From contig PIVK01000005.1 of NCBI GenBank assembly GCA_003354135.1, positions 1 through 64,000 on the forward strand: a stretch of 64,000 bases of DNA, read 5' to 3'. Made by a program: the position numbers and the translations under genes. The notes beneath the pieces were generated by a model, which ran no database searches, was not told the DNA's origin, and saw nothing but the letters and a program-made list of their open reading frames with translations. This stretch comes from Rhodospirillales bacterium. GTDB lineage: Bacteria > Pseudomonadota > Alphaproteobacteria > Rhodospirillales > GLO-3. This document shows, one piece after another, positions 19,737 through 28,686 of this stretch; the first letter of the stretch is position 1, and each line of letters begins with the position of its first letter.

Positions 19737-19775
19737 ACGTTTACCCCTAAGCCACGCGCTCCCAGGTCCCGGGCG

Positions 19776-20093
19776 TCACATGGGCATCCGGGTAATTTCC
19801 CTATAGGCCTCAATCATCTTGTCGCGCACAGCAACCACCGTCTGCAGCGCAACTTCCGCTTCGGCAACCGCCGTGACGACCTGCCCCAGGTCCGCCTTGT
19901 CCTGGATTGCCGCGATGGACAGATTTTCGCTTTGCTCGCCGATCTTGATTGCCTCTTGGATAGCATTCCTGACGAGCCCGGAAAACTCGTCACCACCCAC
20001 ACCCTGGGTGTCCCCTTCAGATTTCGCACCGGGACCTTTGGATGTCTGGTTATAGGCATTGATGGCAGTGTTCATGTTGGTAAGGCCCGGCAT
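19776..20093 (-). CDS. fliE: Flagellar hook-basal body protein FliE
   Basis: Adaptor between the MS ring/export gate and the rod. 105 residues, typical. The C-terminal half has the family pattern (LSIAAIQDKADLGQVVTAVA, then AEVALQTVVAVRDKMIEAYREI). The N-terminal 35 residues are disordered and Gly/Ser rich. It lies between flgC and fliQ, the usual alphaproteobacterial order. Confidence 0.95.
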   Translation of the reverse strand: MPGLTNMNTAINAYNQTSKGPGAKSEGDTQGVGGDEFSGLVRNAIQEAIKIGEQSENLSIAAIQDKADLGQVVTAVAEAEVALQTVVAVRDKMIEAYREITRMPM

Positions 20094-20130
20094 CGTTTGT
20101 TCCTTCCCGTTCCGGCGGTTTTGAGACCGA

Positions 20131-20541
20131 CTATTTCAGAATTTCGATGGCTTGAATGAGCATGCGTTTCGAGGATAGGATGACGCTGACATTGGCTTCG
20201 TAAGTACGTTGTGCTTCGCGCATGTCCGTCATTTCGATCAGCGTATTGACATTGGGGGTCAGCACGTACCCGTCGGCATCGGCCGCCGGGTGGTTTGGAT
20301 CGAAACGCTTGTTGAAATCCGACCCGTCGGGGCGGATCTTGTTCACGCGGACCAGATCCAATCCGGTTTTGCGGTCGAGTTCGTTCTTGAAAGTGACGAC
20401 CTGGCGCCGGTAGGGCAATTCTCCAGGGCTTTGCGGCAGAGAATTGGCGTTGGCCACGTTCTGCGAAATAGCCCTGAGACGCACCCCCTGCGCCTTCATG
20501 CCCGCGGCGGAAACTCTCAGCGTCTTCAGAATATCATCCAT
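20131..20541 (-). CDS. flgC: Proximal rod protein FlgC
   Basis: Rod subunit of the flagellar basal body. Starting at ATG 20541 (MDDILKTLRVSAAGMKAQ) it has 136 residues, the family size; the longer frame to 20589 enters flgB. The N-terminal rod/hook motif is AISQNVANANSLPQSP and the C-terminal part has the family ending (NVSVILSSKRMLIQAIEILK). It follows flgB by 28 bases. Confidence 0.96.
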   Translation of the reverse strand: MDDILKTLRVSAAGMKAQGVRLRAISQNVANANSLPQSPGELPYRRQVVTFKNELDRKTGLDLVRVNKIRPDGSDFNKRFDPNHPAADADGYVLTPNVNTLIEMTDMREAQRTYEANVSVILSSKRMLIQAIEILK

Positions 20542-20569
20542 GGCCCTTTGGTCCGTGTCCAGGATCCGC

Positions 20570-20974
20570 CTACCGCTTTGCCAGCGCAATGCGGATCATG
20601 TTGAGGTGCTTCTTGTAGAGTTCGGCCGACAGCTTGAAGCCGATCTGGTTTTCGTTGAGCTTGCTCACCTGCTCCTCGAGGATCACCGAGTTGCCGTCGG
20701 GAGATGTCTCAAAGGGACGGCGCTCAGTCTGTTCGGCGAAATCCCGGGTGCGCTTGCGTTTTCCTACCAGGTGGTCGGGTTGGCTGACATTCATGTTGAG
20801 CTGCGTTGCATCGCGCCGGATCATCTCGCGGAATTTGAAAGGTTTTAGGTCCTTCGCCTTAAACTTCGGCGTATCGGCGTTAGCGATATTGTGGGACAGA
20901 ACCTCCTGGCGCTGGCCGTGCCAGTTCATGCGCTTCTTCAACACCTCGAACAAGGAGATCTTGTTAAGATCCAT
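20570..20974 (-). CDS. flgB: Proximal rod protein FlgB
   Basis: Rod subunit next to FliE. The ATG at 20974 (MDLNKISLFEVLKKRMNWHG) is preceded by AGGAGG at good spacing, giving 134 residues. The rod motif is VLSHNIANADTPKFKAKDL. First gene of the minus-strand unit flgB-flgC-fliE-fliQ-fliR-flhB-cckA; a CtrA-type box lies about 100 bases upstream at 21072-21086. Confidence 0.96.
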   Translation of the reverse strand: MDLNKISLFEVLKKRMNWHGQRQEVLSHNIANADTPKFKAKDLKPFKFREMIRRDATQLNMNVSQPDHLVGKRKRTRDFAEQTERRPFETSPDGNSVILEEQVSKLNENQIGFKLSAELYKKHLNMIRIALAKR

Positions 20975-21071
20975 GGTTCCGTACCTCCTGGGGCCATGCA
21001 CCCCGAACATCCAGACCACCAGTATGCGGGGCTTATCCTTAAGATTCCGTAAACTCCCCGGCCTGCCCGGC

Positions 21072-21086
21072 TTAAACCTTTGTTAA
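21072..21086. promoter_or_regulatory. Perfect CtrA-type box TTAA-N7-TTAA
   Basis: TTAAACCTTTGTTAA has two TTAA half-sites exactly 7 bases apart, the CtrA consensus of alphaproteobacteria. It lies almost midway between the divergent starts of flgB (20974) and flhX (21183), 97-98 bases from each. In Caulobacter CtrA drives early flagellar operons, and the kinase that feeds CtrA, CckA, is encoded at the end of the flgB unit. Confidence 0.7.
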
Positions 21087-21182
21087 TCCTAAGCAACCAT
21101 ACTTTGCCGGCGTGTTTCAGGGGATCTTGGCGGACCGCGAACGGACAGGACCGACCCGCGGGGACATGTTGAGGACGAAGAC

Positions 21183-21548
21183 GTGGCAAACAAGGGCGGC
21201 AGGTCCAGTAAAGACAATGATCGAAAACGTCAGAAGGTGGCCGTCGCGTTGGACTACGAACTCGATGGCGAAAGAGCTCCGGTCGTGGTGGCCAGCGGTT
21301 ACGGCGCAGTTGCCGAACAGATCCTGCAGATCGCCTTCGCCAAGGGTGTCAAGGTCCGCGAGGATCCGGATCTGGCGGAACTGCTTGTCGCCGTCGATGT
21401 CGACAGCGAAATCCCCGTCGAGGCTTTCGCGGCCGTGGCCGAGATCTTGGTTTACCTCTACCGCGCCAATAGAACCGAGATCGATCTGCCGGACAACATG
21501 GAACCCAGCGGCGCTCCTTCCAATGATGACCCGGAGGGCGCGGAATGA
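21183..21548 (+). CDS. FlhB C-terminal domain homologue (FlhX-like)
   Basis: 121 residues starting at GTG 21183 with GAGGACGA just upstream. It matches only the cytoplasmic C-terminal domain of FlhB (KVAVALDYELDGERAPVVVA, then GVKVREDPDLAELLVAVDVD). The NPTH cleavage motif and the membrane domain are missing. Such stand-alone proteins occur in some bacteria and can partly replace the cleaved C-terminal piece of FlhB in export switching. The N-terminal 17 residues are basic and Ser/Lys rich. It is first in flhX-orf-fliO-fliP. Confidence 0.85.
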   Translation: MANKGGRSSKDNDRKRQKVAVALDYELDGERAPVVVASGYGAVAEQILQIAFAKGVKVREDPDLAELLVAVDVDSEIPVEAFAAVAEILVYLYRANRTEIDLPDNMEPSGAPSNDDPEGAE

Positions 21549-21859
21549 GCCCTAACGTCCGTGCCGAAATCGAAGATTTGGCCCAGTTGATCGCGACGGC
21601 CCGCAAGCATCTCGCAACCCACCGCACCGTCGACCTGAAAGGGCTCGACGAGCGAGTCAAGACCCTGTGCCAAGCTATCGAGACCGATCCGCCGGAACAA
21701 AAAGACGAAATATCCACCGCGCTCGCCGACCTGCTCCAGGACATCGACGCCCTGGAATCCGACTTGGTTGCGCGTCAGGACGCCCACACCGACTCGGGCC
21801 ACGACACACTTCCCGGCCAGGCAACCAGCACCTACCGGCGCAACAGCGAAGAGTCTTAA
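21545..21859 (+). CDS. Uncharacterised helical protein in the fliO-fliP unit
   Basis: 104 residues, start overlapping the flhX stop by 4 bases. No known domain is recognised. It is predicted to be helical with coiled-coil character (EDLAQLIATARKHLA, then LDERVKTLCQAIETD and ALADLLQDIDALESDLVAR) and has a polar tail. It has no signal or membrane segment, so it is cytoplasmic. Its place between flhX and fliO points to a flagellar export or chaperone role, but this is only inferred from context. Confidence 0.75.
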   Translation: MSPNVRAEIEDLAQLIATARKHLATHRTVDLKGLDERVKTLCQAIETDPPEQKDEISTALADLLQDIDALESDLVARQDAHTDSGHDTLPGQATSTYRRNSEES

Positions 21860-21872
21860 GGAGGCCCCCCGA

Positions 21873-22232
21873 ATGGAGATCGAAAGCTATATGCGCTTCG
21901 TCTTCGCCCTCGTATTCGTCCTCGGCCTGATCGGGGTTCTGGCGGCGCTCGGCCGCCGTTACGGAATGGGATACAAACGCTCCAGCCGGGGGGGCGACAA
22001 ACGGCGGCTCGCCATAGTCGAAGTAATCCCCATTGACGCACGACGCCGTTTGATCTTGGTGGAACGGGATGACGTCCAGCATCTCCTGGTGCTCGGTTCG
22101 ACTTCGGAAACCGTGGTCGAAACCGGCATCCCCCGCAAGCTGAAACAACCCCCGCCCGCGTTCGCCACGCATCTGGGGGGCGACGGTTCAAAGCTCAAAG
22201 CCGAAGAAGCGCGAAAGGAAAACGCATCATGA
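21873..22232 (+). CDS. fliO: Flagellar biosynthetic protein FliO
   Basis: Membrane protein that helps assemble the FliP ring of the export gate. AAGGAGG at 21858-21864 sets the ATG at 21873 (MEIESYMRFVFALVFVLGLI), giving 119 residues. A single N-terminal membrane segment (about 7-27) is followed by a basic loop and the FliO fold (LAIVEVIPIDARRRLILVER). The longer frame to 21768 is discarded because it runs inside the previous gene. It overlaps fliP by 4 bases. Confidence 0.9.
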   Translation: MEIESYMRFVFALVFVLGLIGVLAALGRRYGMGYKRSSRGGDKRRLAIVEVIPIDARRRLILVERDDVQHLLVLGSTSETVVETGIPRKLKQPPPAFATHLGGDGSKLKAEEARKENAS

Positions 22233-22993
22233 GACCCGCGCGCGTGCTGCTTTGGTTCCTACTCCCCGCACTCGCCGGTGTGGTGGCCCTGGTTGCAGGC
22301 ATTCTCCTGGCCGGACCCGCCTCTGCCCAGATGGTCCAGTTGAACCTCGGCGAAGAAGGGGGCATGGCAACGGCCCGTGTTGTACAGCTGATGGCCCTGC
22401 TTACGGTGCTCAGCCTGGCTCCCGCACTTCTCATCATGCTCACTTCGTTCATTCGCATCATCATCGTCCTGAGTTTCATGCGCACCGCCATGGGCGCGCC
22501 GCAAACACCGCCCAATCAGGTCCTGATGTCGCTCGCGCTGTTTGTGACTTTCTTCATCATGATGCCCACCTTCCAAGAGGCCTGGGACAAAGGGATAGAG
22601 CCCATGATAGCGGGCCAGATCGACGAGTTCGAGGCCTTCGACCGGGCAACGGACCCGTTTCGGAAATTCATGCTGACCCACGTCCGGGAGCAGGATCTTC
22701 TGCTGTTCACCGACATTTCCAAGGTGCCGGAAGAGGAAGTCCGTCGAAAGGCGCCCATGCGCGTTCTCATCCCCGCCTTCATGATCAGCGAGCTCAAGCG
22801 CGGTTTCGAAATGGGCTTCCTTGTCTTCGTGCCGTTCCTCGTCATCGACATGGTGGTGGCCAGTGTTCTGATGTCCTTGGGCATGATGATGCTTCCACCA
22901 ATCATCATCGCGTTGCCCTTCAAGGTGATCTTCTTCGTCCTCGTGGACGGCTGGTACATGATCATCGGTTCGTTGGTGAAAAGCTTCGGATGA
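22229..22993 (+). CDS. fliP: Flagellar export protein FliP
   Basis: Core ring subunit of the flagellar export gate. 254 residues with a cleavable signal (to about residue 34, PASAQM) and four membrane segments. Family signatures are seen: LTSFIRIIIVLSFMRTAMG, PPNQVLMSLALFVTFFIM and FLVFVPFLVIDMVVASVLMS. It ends the plus-strand unit; the spermidine genes converge 48 bases downstream with no evident terminator. Confidence 0.97.
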   Translation: MRPARVLLWFLLPALAGVVALVAGILLAGPASAQMVQLNLGEEGGMATARVVQLMALLTVLSLAPALLIMLTSFIRIIIVLSFMRTAMGAPQTPPNQVLMSLALFVTFFIMMPTFQEAWDKGIEPMIAGQIDEFEAFDRATDPFRKFMLTHVREQDLLLFTDISKVPEEEVRRKAPMRVLIPAFMISELKRGFEMGFLVFVPFLVIDMVVASVLMSLGMMMLPPIIIALPFKVIFFVLVDGWYMIIGSLVKSFG

Positions 22994-23041
22994 CGTCCCT
23001 CCCCCCGGCGGTCATCATGACGGCGATTTTGGGATAGCCAT

Positions 23042-23917
23042 TTAGTCTTCCGCTATTTCGGCAATGATGAAGGCCGGCAGGGCGAATGCCGCGCGATGGA
23101 CGTCCGGGGTATAGTAGCGGGTCATGAGGCCACTTCCGGCGAAACGGTCGGCCAGGACCTCCTGCGGCACATCACGAAGCGTCGTGTCGTCCGTCCCCCA
23201 GCCCAGAGTCATGAAGCCTCCGACGTAGGTCGGCACCACGGTCACATAGAACCCGGCATCAGCAAAGATGGGCTTAAGCCGGCAGCAGGTCCCGGTCACT
23301 TCTTCAGGCTGGAAGAAGGTAACGCCGTTCTGGGTCACCACCACGCCGCCATCGGTCAGACACCGCTTGCAGTTGCCGTAGAACTCGGCAGTAAACAGGG
23401 CTTCGCCGGGGCCGACCGGGTCCGTAGAGTCGACGATAATCACATCGAAGCGGTCGTCCGTTCCGGCGACATACTTCAGCCCGTCGGCAATGACGAGTTG
23501 GGCCCTTGGATCGTCGAAAGCCCCATCAGACAGCGTGGGCATGTATTCCCGGCAAAGGTCAACCACCATACGGTCGATTTCGACCATGACCGCCTTCTCA
23601 ACTGTCGCATGACGCAGAACCTCGCGTAGGACGCCGCCGTCACCGCCGCCAATGATCAGCACTCTCTTGGCATTCCCGTGGGCCAGGATCGGCACGTGAG
23701 CTTGCATCTCGTGATAGCAGAACTCGTCCTTCTCTGTCGTCTGGATGATGCCATCCAGCGCCAGCACCTTGCCGAAGTACGGTGTCTCGAAAATGATCAG
23801 GCCCTGAAAGTCCGTCTTCTCGCGGAAGAGGACCTTGTCGATCTTGAAACTCTGCGTATAGCCCTTGTGGGTGACCCCGTCATAGAGGAGTTCGTCGAAC
23901 CACCCTTCCTCGCTCAC
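23042..23917 (-). CDS. speE: Spermidine synthase SpeE
   Basis: Aminopropyltransferase making spermidine from putrescine and decarboxylated SAM. 291 residues. The family pattern is LIIFETPYFGKVLALDGIIQ, YHEMQAHVPILAHG, the GGGDGGVLREVLRH SAM-binding loop, and the catalytic Asp region VIIVDSTDPVGPGEALF. Its start overlaps the speH stop by 4 bases, so substrate maker and user are translated together. Confidence 0.96.
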   Translation of the reverse strand: MSEEGWFDELLYDGVTHKGYTQSFKIDKVLFREKTDFQGLIIFETPYFGKVLALDGIIQTTEKDEFCYHEMQAHVPILAHGNAKRVLIIGGGDGGVLREVLRHATVEKAVMVEIDRMVVDLCREYMPTLSDGAFDDPRAQLVIADGLKYVAGTDDRFDVIIVDSTDPVGPGEALFTAEFYGNCKRCLTDGGVVVTQNGVTFFQPEEVTGTCCRLKPIFADAGFYVTVVPTYVGGFMTLGWGTDDTTLRDVPQEVLADRFAGSGLMTRYYTPDVHRAAFALPAFIIAEIAED

Positions 23918-24387
23918 CGGAGGATACCCCGCCGATGTTCGGATATTTCCATACGCGCGCTCCGGAATCGGTCCTCAATGACCGGCACGGAGTCATAAGG
24001 ATCGCAGTCCCCGCACATGAAGATATCGATGGCCGCGAAGCCGCGTTCCGGCCAAGTGTGAATGCTGATGTGGGATTCCGCCAGCACCACGACACCCGAT
24101 ACGCCAAAGCTGGACGAAAAGTGATGGAAGTGAGAGTGCAGGATGGTCGCATTAGCCGCCCGTGCCGCGTCGCAGAGCGCCCCGTCGATGTAGGCTGGAT
24201 CGTTAATGTTCTCCGCCCCCCACAATTCTACCAGCAGGTGGGTTCCGGCGAACTTCATGCCGTCCTTTTCGACGAAGTAATCCTTGTCGTTGTCCGTGAC
24301 GGCGTACGTGCCGTTGTCCTTGGTCGGCTCGTCGTCTCGGGTCATCCCCAATTCGGCAAGGGCGCCGGAGTCCATCGCTCCCTCCAA
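23914..24387 (-). CDS. speH: S-adenosylmethionine decarboxylase proenzyme (SpeH/SpeD class 1B)
   Basis: Pyruvoyl enzyme supplying decarboxylated SAM to SpeE. The self-cleavage site is the Glu-Ser of LAESHISIHTWPE, where Ser becomes the pyruvoyl group; the His in that motif and the Cys of FMCGDCDP complete the active site. At 157 residues it carries an N-terminal extension of about 45 residues compared with the usual ~120 form; an internal ATG (GMKFAGTH) near the domain start could be an alternative start. Confidence 0.92.
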   Translation of the reverse strand: MEGAMDSGALAELGMTRDDEPTKDNGTYAVTDNDKDYFVEKDGMKFAGTHLLVELWGAENINDPAYIDGALCDAARAANATILHSHFHHFSSSFGVSGVVVLAESHISIHTWPERGFAAIDIFMCGDCDPYDSVPVIEDRFRSARMEISEHRRGILR

Positions 24388-24507
24388 ACCAGCAGATGCC
24401 CCCAGCGGGGCGGAAGGCGGCTAAATAAAGCCACGCCCCCGTTGATAGCAAGTTAATTTCCGCGTTTCCATGAACTTTTTCCCCACTGATCCGCAGCAAC
24501 AATGAGA

Positions 24508-27500
24508 TCAGTTGATAGCGCTCAGTTTCCCGTCCTTCAATTGCTGGCGATAGGTGGCCATAAAGGCTTGGAAGTTTTCGGCTTCCGCCACCCGCCTGGA
24601 GATGGTTGCATAATCGACGAGTCCCTCGGTCTTCGGCCTGGCGATCAGGCGGAAAGCCTCGCGGAAGGGGCCGGCATCCATGGCCCGGCCATAGTCCTGC
24701 CGCAGACGGTCGATGCCTTGATCATTGCCGGCAAGGGTCAGCGCCACAGCCAGGTTAAGCACGTAACGGGCCTGTTTCTCGTCAAGTGCCTCCCCCGGTT
24801 CGGCCTTGAAAGCACGGACCAGACGCCTCATGGCCTGAGCCGCGTTGGACCAATCCCGCATCTCCCAGAATGTTTCGGCACGGAGCAGATCGGCCCCAAG
24901 GCTCTTGTCGCTCTTGAGCAGGGTCAATGAGTCTTCATAACGTTTCATCTGCCCCAGGATACGGGCCTTTATGTGTCGGCGCTGATCGGCCAGTTCGGGA
25001 GATGCGTTCTTGAACTCGCTCACGTCTAAGGAAGCCATCGCCTTGTCGGACTCGCGGTTTAAAAGATAGACCAACGCCAGTTGTGCCCCAACCCGCGCTT
25101 TCTCAACGCCCACGAGCCGAAACTTGACCTGGGCATCAAGCAGCATGGCTGCCCGATCAAGCAGGTCGACCGAGACCAGACGATCTGCCAGTTTGCGGAT
25201 CATTTTGTCGCCACGTTTGCCGACCGGAGTCAGTTCCTTGAATTCATCGTAGAGGGCGATGGCCGTCACCGGAGACAGGGCGTCCGCTCCCCCATCCAAA
25301 TAGAGAAAGGCGAAGGTATCCGCCATTTGCTGGGTGATCGTCGGGGCATCCGGATGGCTGCGGAAATGTGTGGCGGCCTGTTTCAGGGTGCGGAGTCCGT
25401 CACGGTATCCCTTTCCCTCCAGATACAAGGTCCCCATCCGGCGCAGCAGCGCATATTCGAATTCGTCACCCCGCCAGGCGAAACGCAGCTTTTCGAGTTC
25501 TTTAATCAGTTCGGCACGACTGATCTTTTCCAACTTATAGAGGAGTTCGCCGCGGGCCACTGCCGCCTTGACCTGGGAGGGACGGTGGTTGGATTTCATC
25601 ACCTTCTCCCACATCCCCACCGCGCCGTCGAAGTCGCCAGCCAGTTCTTTAAGACGGCCTTCCACGTAGCCGAGTTGGGCCTGCTCTCGCGTGTCCGGGT
25701 TCTCCAGCTTGACAATCTCTAGGATCTGCTCCGCCTTCTTGAAGTCACCGGTTTCGATGGCGGCTTCGGCGACCAACAGCCCCAAAGGCAGTTTTAGTGC
25801 CTTGGGGTAGGAACGGATGATGGGACTGATGCGCTTCAGTTCCTTTGCCGCACCGAACAGATCACCCATCACGGCATTGGCCGCCATCCGCCAGAAGATG
25901 GCCTCGTCGTTCTTCTGGAGGTTTTCGTGGTTCAGGTCCTCATGGGCTTTTTCGAACCGGTCCATGAGAAAATTCGAGCCCCCCCTGAGAGCCAGAAATT
26001 CCTGCTCGCCGCTGATCTCGGGCCGCGTGTCTTCGATTACCTTCAGCACCCCCAGGGCCTCGGCCGCGTATCCGCTGGCAAAGAGGAACCGGGCAAGGTC
26101 AAGACGGCGGTTCTCCCGCTCCAGCGAGCCACGGGCCCGTACCACGGCGTTCCGAAAACCGCGGCGGTCCTTATTGAAGGTTCTGACGGTCCCGCGTCGC
26201 CACTTTTCCAGTTCAAATATCTTCGTCAACGGCCGCGCCGCCTTCAGCCTGCTGCTCGCCACCGCCTGGGCCGAGACGGACGAGATGCGCAGTGCTTCCT
26301 CGGCCGTGATCTCCACGCCATGGCGCAACGGCCGGACGCGCAGGCTGTCGATCCAGGACCGGAGCACAATTCCCTGGCCTGTTGGCAGAACCTGAACCTG
26401 CGGATAGGTATAATTGCGGTCAACCCCATGGCCCAGGGGTATGACCGGAACAATCACCAGATTGTCCCCGACCTCGGGGTCCGTCACAACAAGGACCTTC
26501 CCGGGTTCCGGAACCGGGAGGAATATCCGGGCCCCGATGGGTGAGTTCGGCTGGGCCTTGGTCTCGATCGGAGTGACGGGGGAAATCTTCTGCCTGGCCA
26601 GATCAAGAATCCAGGCCAATCCCTGACGCCGCAGGCTTGGATTGACCCCCTCGATGGTTTCCATGCGCAAGATGGTTCCGTCGTCGGACGGCACCTGGGT
26701 CACCCGGCGCACGGCGTTGCCGGCCGCGCGCTGCACGATGGCCGAATCCAGAGACACCGCCTTGTCGAAGGCAATCCACAAGGCACCGCCCCGCCGGAAG
26801 ACGGCAGCGGCCACCGGTTCAGTCCAGTCAAATCGCAGGCTTATCGTGGATATGTCTGCTGGTGGGGCCGCCTTTTCCACCGGCGCGACCGGAGCCGGTG
26901 GCGGAGCCGGACGAGTGCCAGGCGCCACCGGTGGTGCCTGGGGCGCGTCCTCCGCCAGTTTCTTCGGAGGCACCAAGGCCTTGGGGCGTCCAGGATCAAC
27001 AAGCTCGGCAGGCTTTCCCGCGGGCCTTGCTTCCGACGCCGGGGCTTCCGTTTCCGACACAGCCTCCTGTACCGCCACCTTCTCCGTCTCGCCTCTCCGT
27101 TTCGCCTTAGCGATGGATTCAGGCGTCGGCGGCAGCAGGTCAAGAACGACCTTAGACCCTGACAGGAAGTGCTTTACACGCACACCGGGCAGGGTCCTAA
27201 AGTTCACCGTCAAGCGTTTGCCCTTCATCTCGGCCCCCACTCCCTTGACGTATTTGGGTGGGGCGGCATTGATCTTCCGAAGGTCCGGGCGGGCACCCCG
27301 ACCGAATGCGACGGTAACGCCCAGGGCCGTTTCGGCAACGCCGTAATCAACTTTGCGGGACCAATCAAACACGACCCGAGTGTATTTGGGGTGATCGCCC
27401 GTGCGCACGCCAAGACGCGGCAGGGAGGCCGGCGGAGCCACTCCTTTGCTCTCGGCCAAAGGTCTTGACGTGTCGCGCTTTGGCGCGGTGGTTTGATCGG

Positions 27501-27939
27501 GTTCCTGCTGTTTGAACCCAGGCTTTTCGACCTCCGTCTTCTTCGGCCTTGGCGGCGGCGTTTCGGCAGGTTCGCCGTAGATTTCAATAACTACCGACGT
27601 GCCCGTATCGTAATGGCCGATCTCGAAGGACCCGGTCAGTGTGAAGACGACCGACCGACCGTCGCCGCCCGGACCTGCTCTGCGAACGTATTTACCGAGT
27701 TTTCGTGTCACCGAACGGTACGACGCCTCGATGGGCCGCCCGAACCGCACGGTCAACCGCTGCCCTTTCAGGTCCGCCGTATAGGGAACCGGTTGCCCCC
27801 AACTGAATACGATCCGCCCGTGATCCGCTCGTGCCGTGGCACTGACACGGACCGCATCGGCAACCGCGACACCCGAGAACAGGCCTGCCGCAATCGCCGC
27901 CAAAAGCAGAACGAAAACCCCACGTCCCCAACCGGCCAT
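24508..27939 (-). CDS. Giant exported AMIN-like / TPR protein of the motor operon
   Basis: 1143 residues, not assigned to a named family. A signal peptide (MAGWGRGVFVLLLAAIAAGL, cleavage near AVADA) sends it to the periplasm. Three beta-rich stretches resembling AMIN domains follow: about 29-125 (GRIVFSWGQPVPYTADLKGQ), 180-275 (YTRVVFDWSRKVDYGV) and 365-460 (ISLRFDWTEPVAAAVFRRGG). Pro-rich linkers at about 125-175 and 290-360 separate them. From about residue 570 the chain is helical with TPR-like repeats. AMIN domains often bind peptidoglycan. It follows motB by 2 bases, so a periplasmic motor scaffold, perhaps like rhizobial MotC, is plausible but unproved. Confidence 0.85.
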   Translation of the reverse strand: MAGWGRGVFVLLLAAIAAGLFSGVAVADAVRVSATARADHGRIVFSWGQPVPYTADLKGQRLTVRFGRPIEASYRSVTRKLGKYVRRAGPGGDGRSVVFTLTGSFEIGHYDTGTSVVIEIYGEPAETPPPRPKKTEVEKPGFKQQEPDQTTAPKRDTSRPLAESKGVAPPASLPRLGVRTGDHPKYTRVVFDWSRKVDYGVAETALGVTVAFGRGARPDLRKINAAPPKYVKGVGAEMKGKRLTVNFRTLPGVRVKHFLSGSKVVLDLLPPTPESIAKAKRRGETEKVAVQEAVSETEAPASEARPAGKPAELVDPGRPKALVPPKKLAEDAPQAPPVAPGTRPAPPPAPVAPVEKAAPPADISTISLRFDWTEPVAAAVFRRGGALWIAFDKAVSLDSAIVQRAAGNAVRRVTQVPSDDGTILRMETIEGVNPSLRRQGLAWILDLARQKISPVTPIETKAQPNSPIGARIFLPVPEPGKVLVVTDPEVGDNLVIVPVIPLGHGVDRNYTYPQVQVLPTGQGIVLRSWIDSLRVRPLRHGVEITAEEALRISSVSAQAVASSRLKAARPLTKIFELEKWRRGTVRTFNKDRRGFRNAVVRARGSLERENRRLDLARFLFASGYAAEALGVLKVIEDTRPEISGEQEFLALRGGSNFLMDRFEKAHEDLNHENLQKNDEAIFWRMAANAVMGDLFGAAKELKRISPIIRSYPKALKLPLGLLVAEAAIETGDFKKAEQILEIVKLENPDTREQAQLGYVEGRLKELAGDFDGAVGMWEKVMKSNHRPSQVKAAVARGELLYKLEKISRAELIKELEKLRFAWRGDEFEYALLRRMGTLYLEGKGYRDGLRTLKQAATHFRSHPDAPTITQQMADTFAFLYLDGGADALSPVTAIALYDEFKELTPVGKRGDKMIRKLADRLVSVDLLDRAAMLLDAQVKFRLVGVEKARVGAQLALVYLLNRESDKAMASLDVSEFKNASPELADQRRHIKARILGQMKRYEDSLTLLKSDKSLGADLLRAETFWEMRDWSNAAQAMRRLVRAFKAEPGEALDEKQARYVLNLAVALTLAGNDQGIDRLRQDYGRAMDAGPFREAFRLIARPKTEGLVDYATISRRVAEAENFQAFMATYRQQLKDGKLSAIN

Positions 27940-27941
27940 GG

Positions 27942-28670
27942 TCAGTCACCTCCCCCAGCCGGCATGATAACGATATCCACCCGCCGCGCCAGGGCTCGGC
28001 GGTCTTCCTCCTCCATATCGGGGAGTTCCGTATAACGGCTGTCCGAGAAGCCGTAAGCCGAGATTTCGTCTCCATATCCGGATCGACGCAAAGCATTGGC
28101 AACCGCAACGGCGCGGGCCATGGACAACTCCCAGTTTGAGGCATAGGCGGCACCCGCCGGCGGTCCCGGGTCCGAATGCCCGTTGACGCCAATCCGATTG
28201 CCGATGTTGCGCAATAGCCCGCCCAGGGCGAACATCGTCTGGCGTGCCTGCCCGGTCATGATCGCCTGGCCGGGCCGAAACAGGATATCGCCCGGCAAGG
28301 CCACAACCAACCGGTCCTCCATCCGGATCAGTTGGGCTTCGCGCAGCGTCTCGTCATGGGAAACGGTTTCCTCGATGATGCCCTGAAGATAGTCCAGGTT
28401 GATGGCCTGCCTGCGGAAGATGGTTCCGACATTGAATTCGGCCGTCGGCGTCAAGATCGGAGGGGTCTTGGTCGGATTGAGGCTCTGGGACAATGTATCT
28501 GTCATTTCCTCCCACCGATCCACATTGACGCTGGACATAGAGAACAGCAGCACGAAGAAGGTCAACATGAGCGAAACCAGGTCAGTAAACGTGACAAGCC
28601 ACGCCTGGCTGCTCCGGCCGGAATCGGTCGGAGCGGATAAGTCTTCGTAATCCCAATCGTCGTACAGCAC
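27942..28670 (-). CDS. motB: MotB-type stator protein (OmpA-like domain, proton-binding Asp present)
   Basis: Stator subunit anchored to peptidoglycan. The start is set at GTG 28670 (MLYDDWDYEDLSAPTDSG) because the longer frame to 28835 runs through the previous gene. 242 residues: one membrane segment at about 25-45 (TFTDLVSLMLTFFVLLFSMS) with Asp30 in the position of the proton-carrying Asp of MotB, a plug/linker, then an OmpA-like domain (VNGHSDPGPPAGAAYASNWE, LSMARAVAVANALRRSGY). No motA is next to it. Its partner is the variant paralogue just upstream. Confidence 0.85.
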   Translation of the reverse strand: MLYDDWDYEDLSAPTDSGRSSQAWLVTFTDLVSLMLTFFVLLFSMSSVNVDRWEEMTDTLSQSLNPTKTPPILTPTAEFNVGTIFRRQAINLDYLQGIIEETVSHDETLREAQLIRMEDRLVVALPGDILFRPGQAIMTGQARQTMFALGGLLRNIGNRIGVNGHSDPGPPAGAAYASNWELSMARAVAVANALRRSGYGDEISAYGFSDSRYTELPDMEEEDRRALARRVDIVIMPAGGGD

Positions 28671-28686
28671 GCTGCAGAAACTCCGA

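Noticed and set aside
22990-23037. 15-codon frame overlapping the fliP stop (starts MTSLPP)
   Set aside because: Too short, no family, no membrane segment; the ATGA overlap alone is weak evidence.
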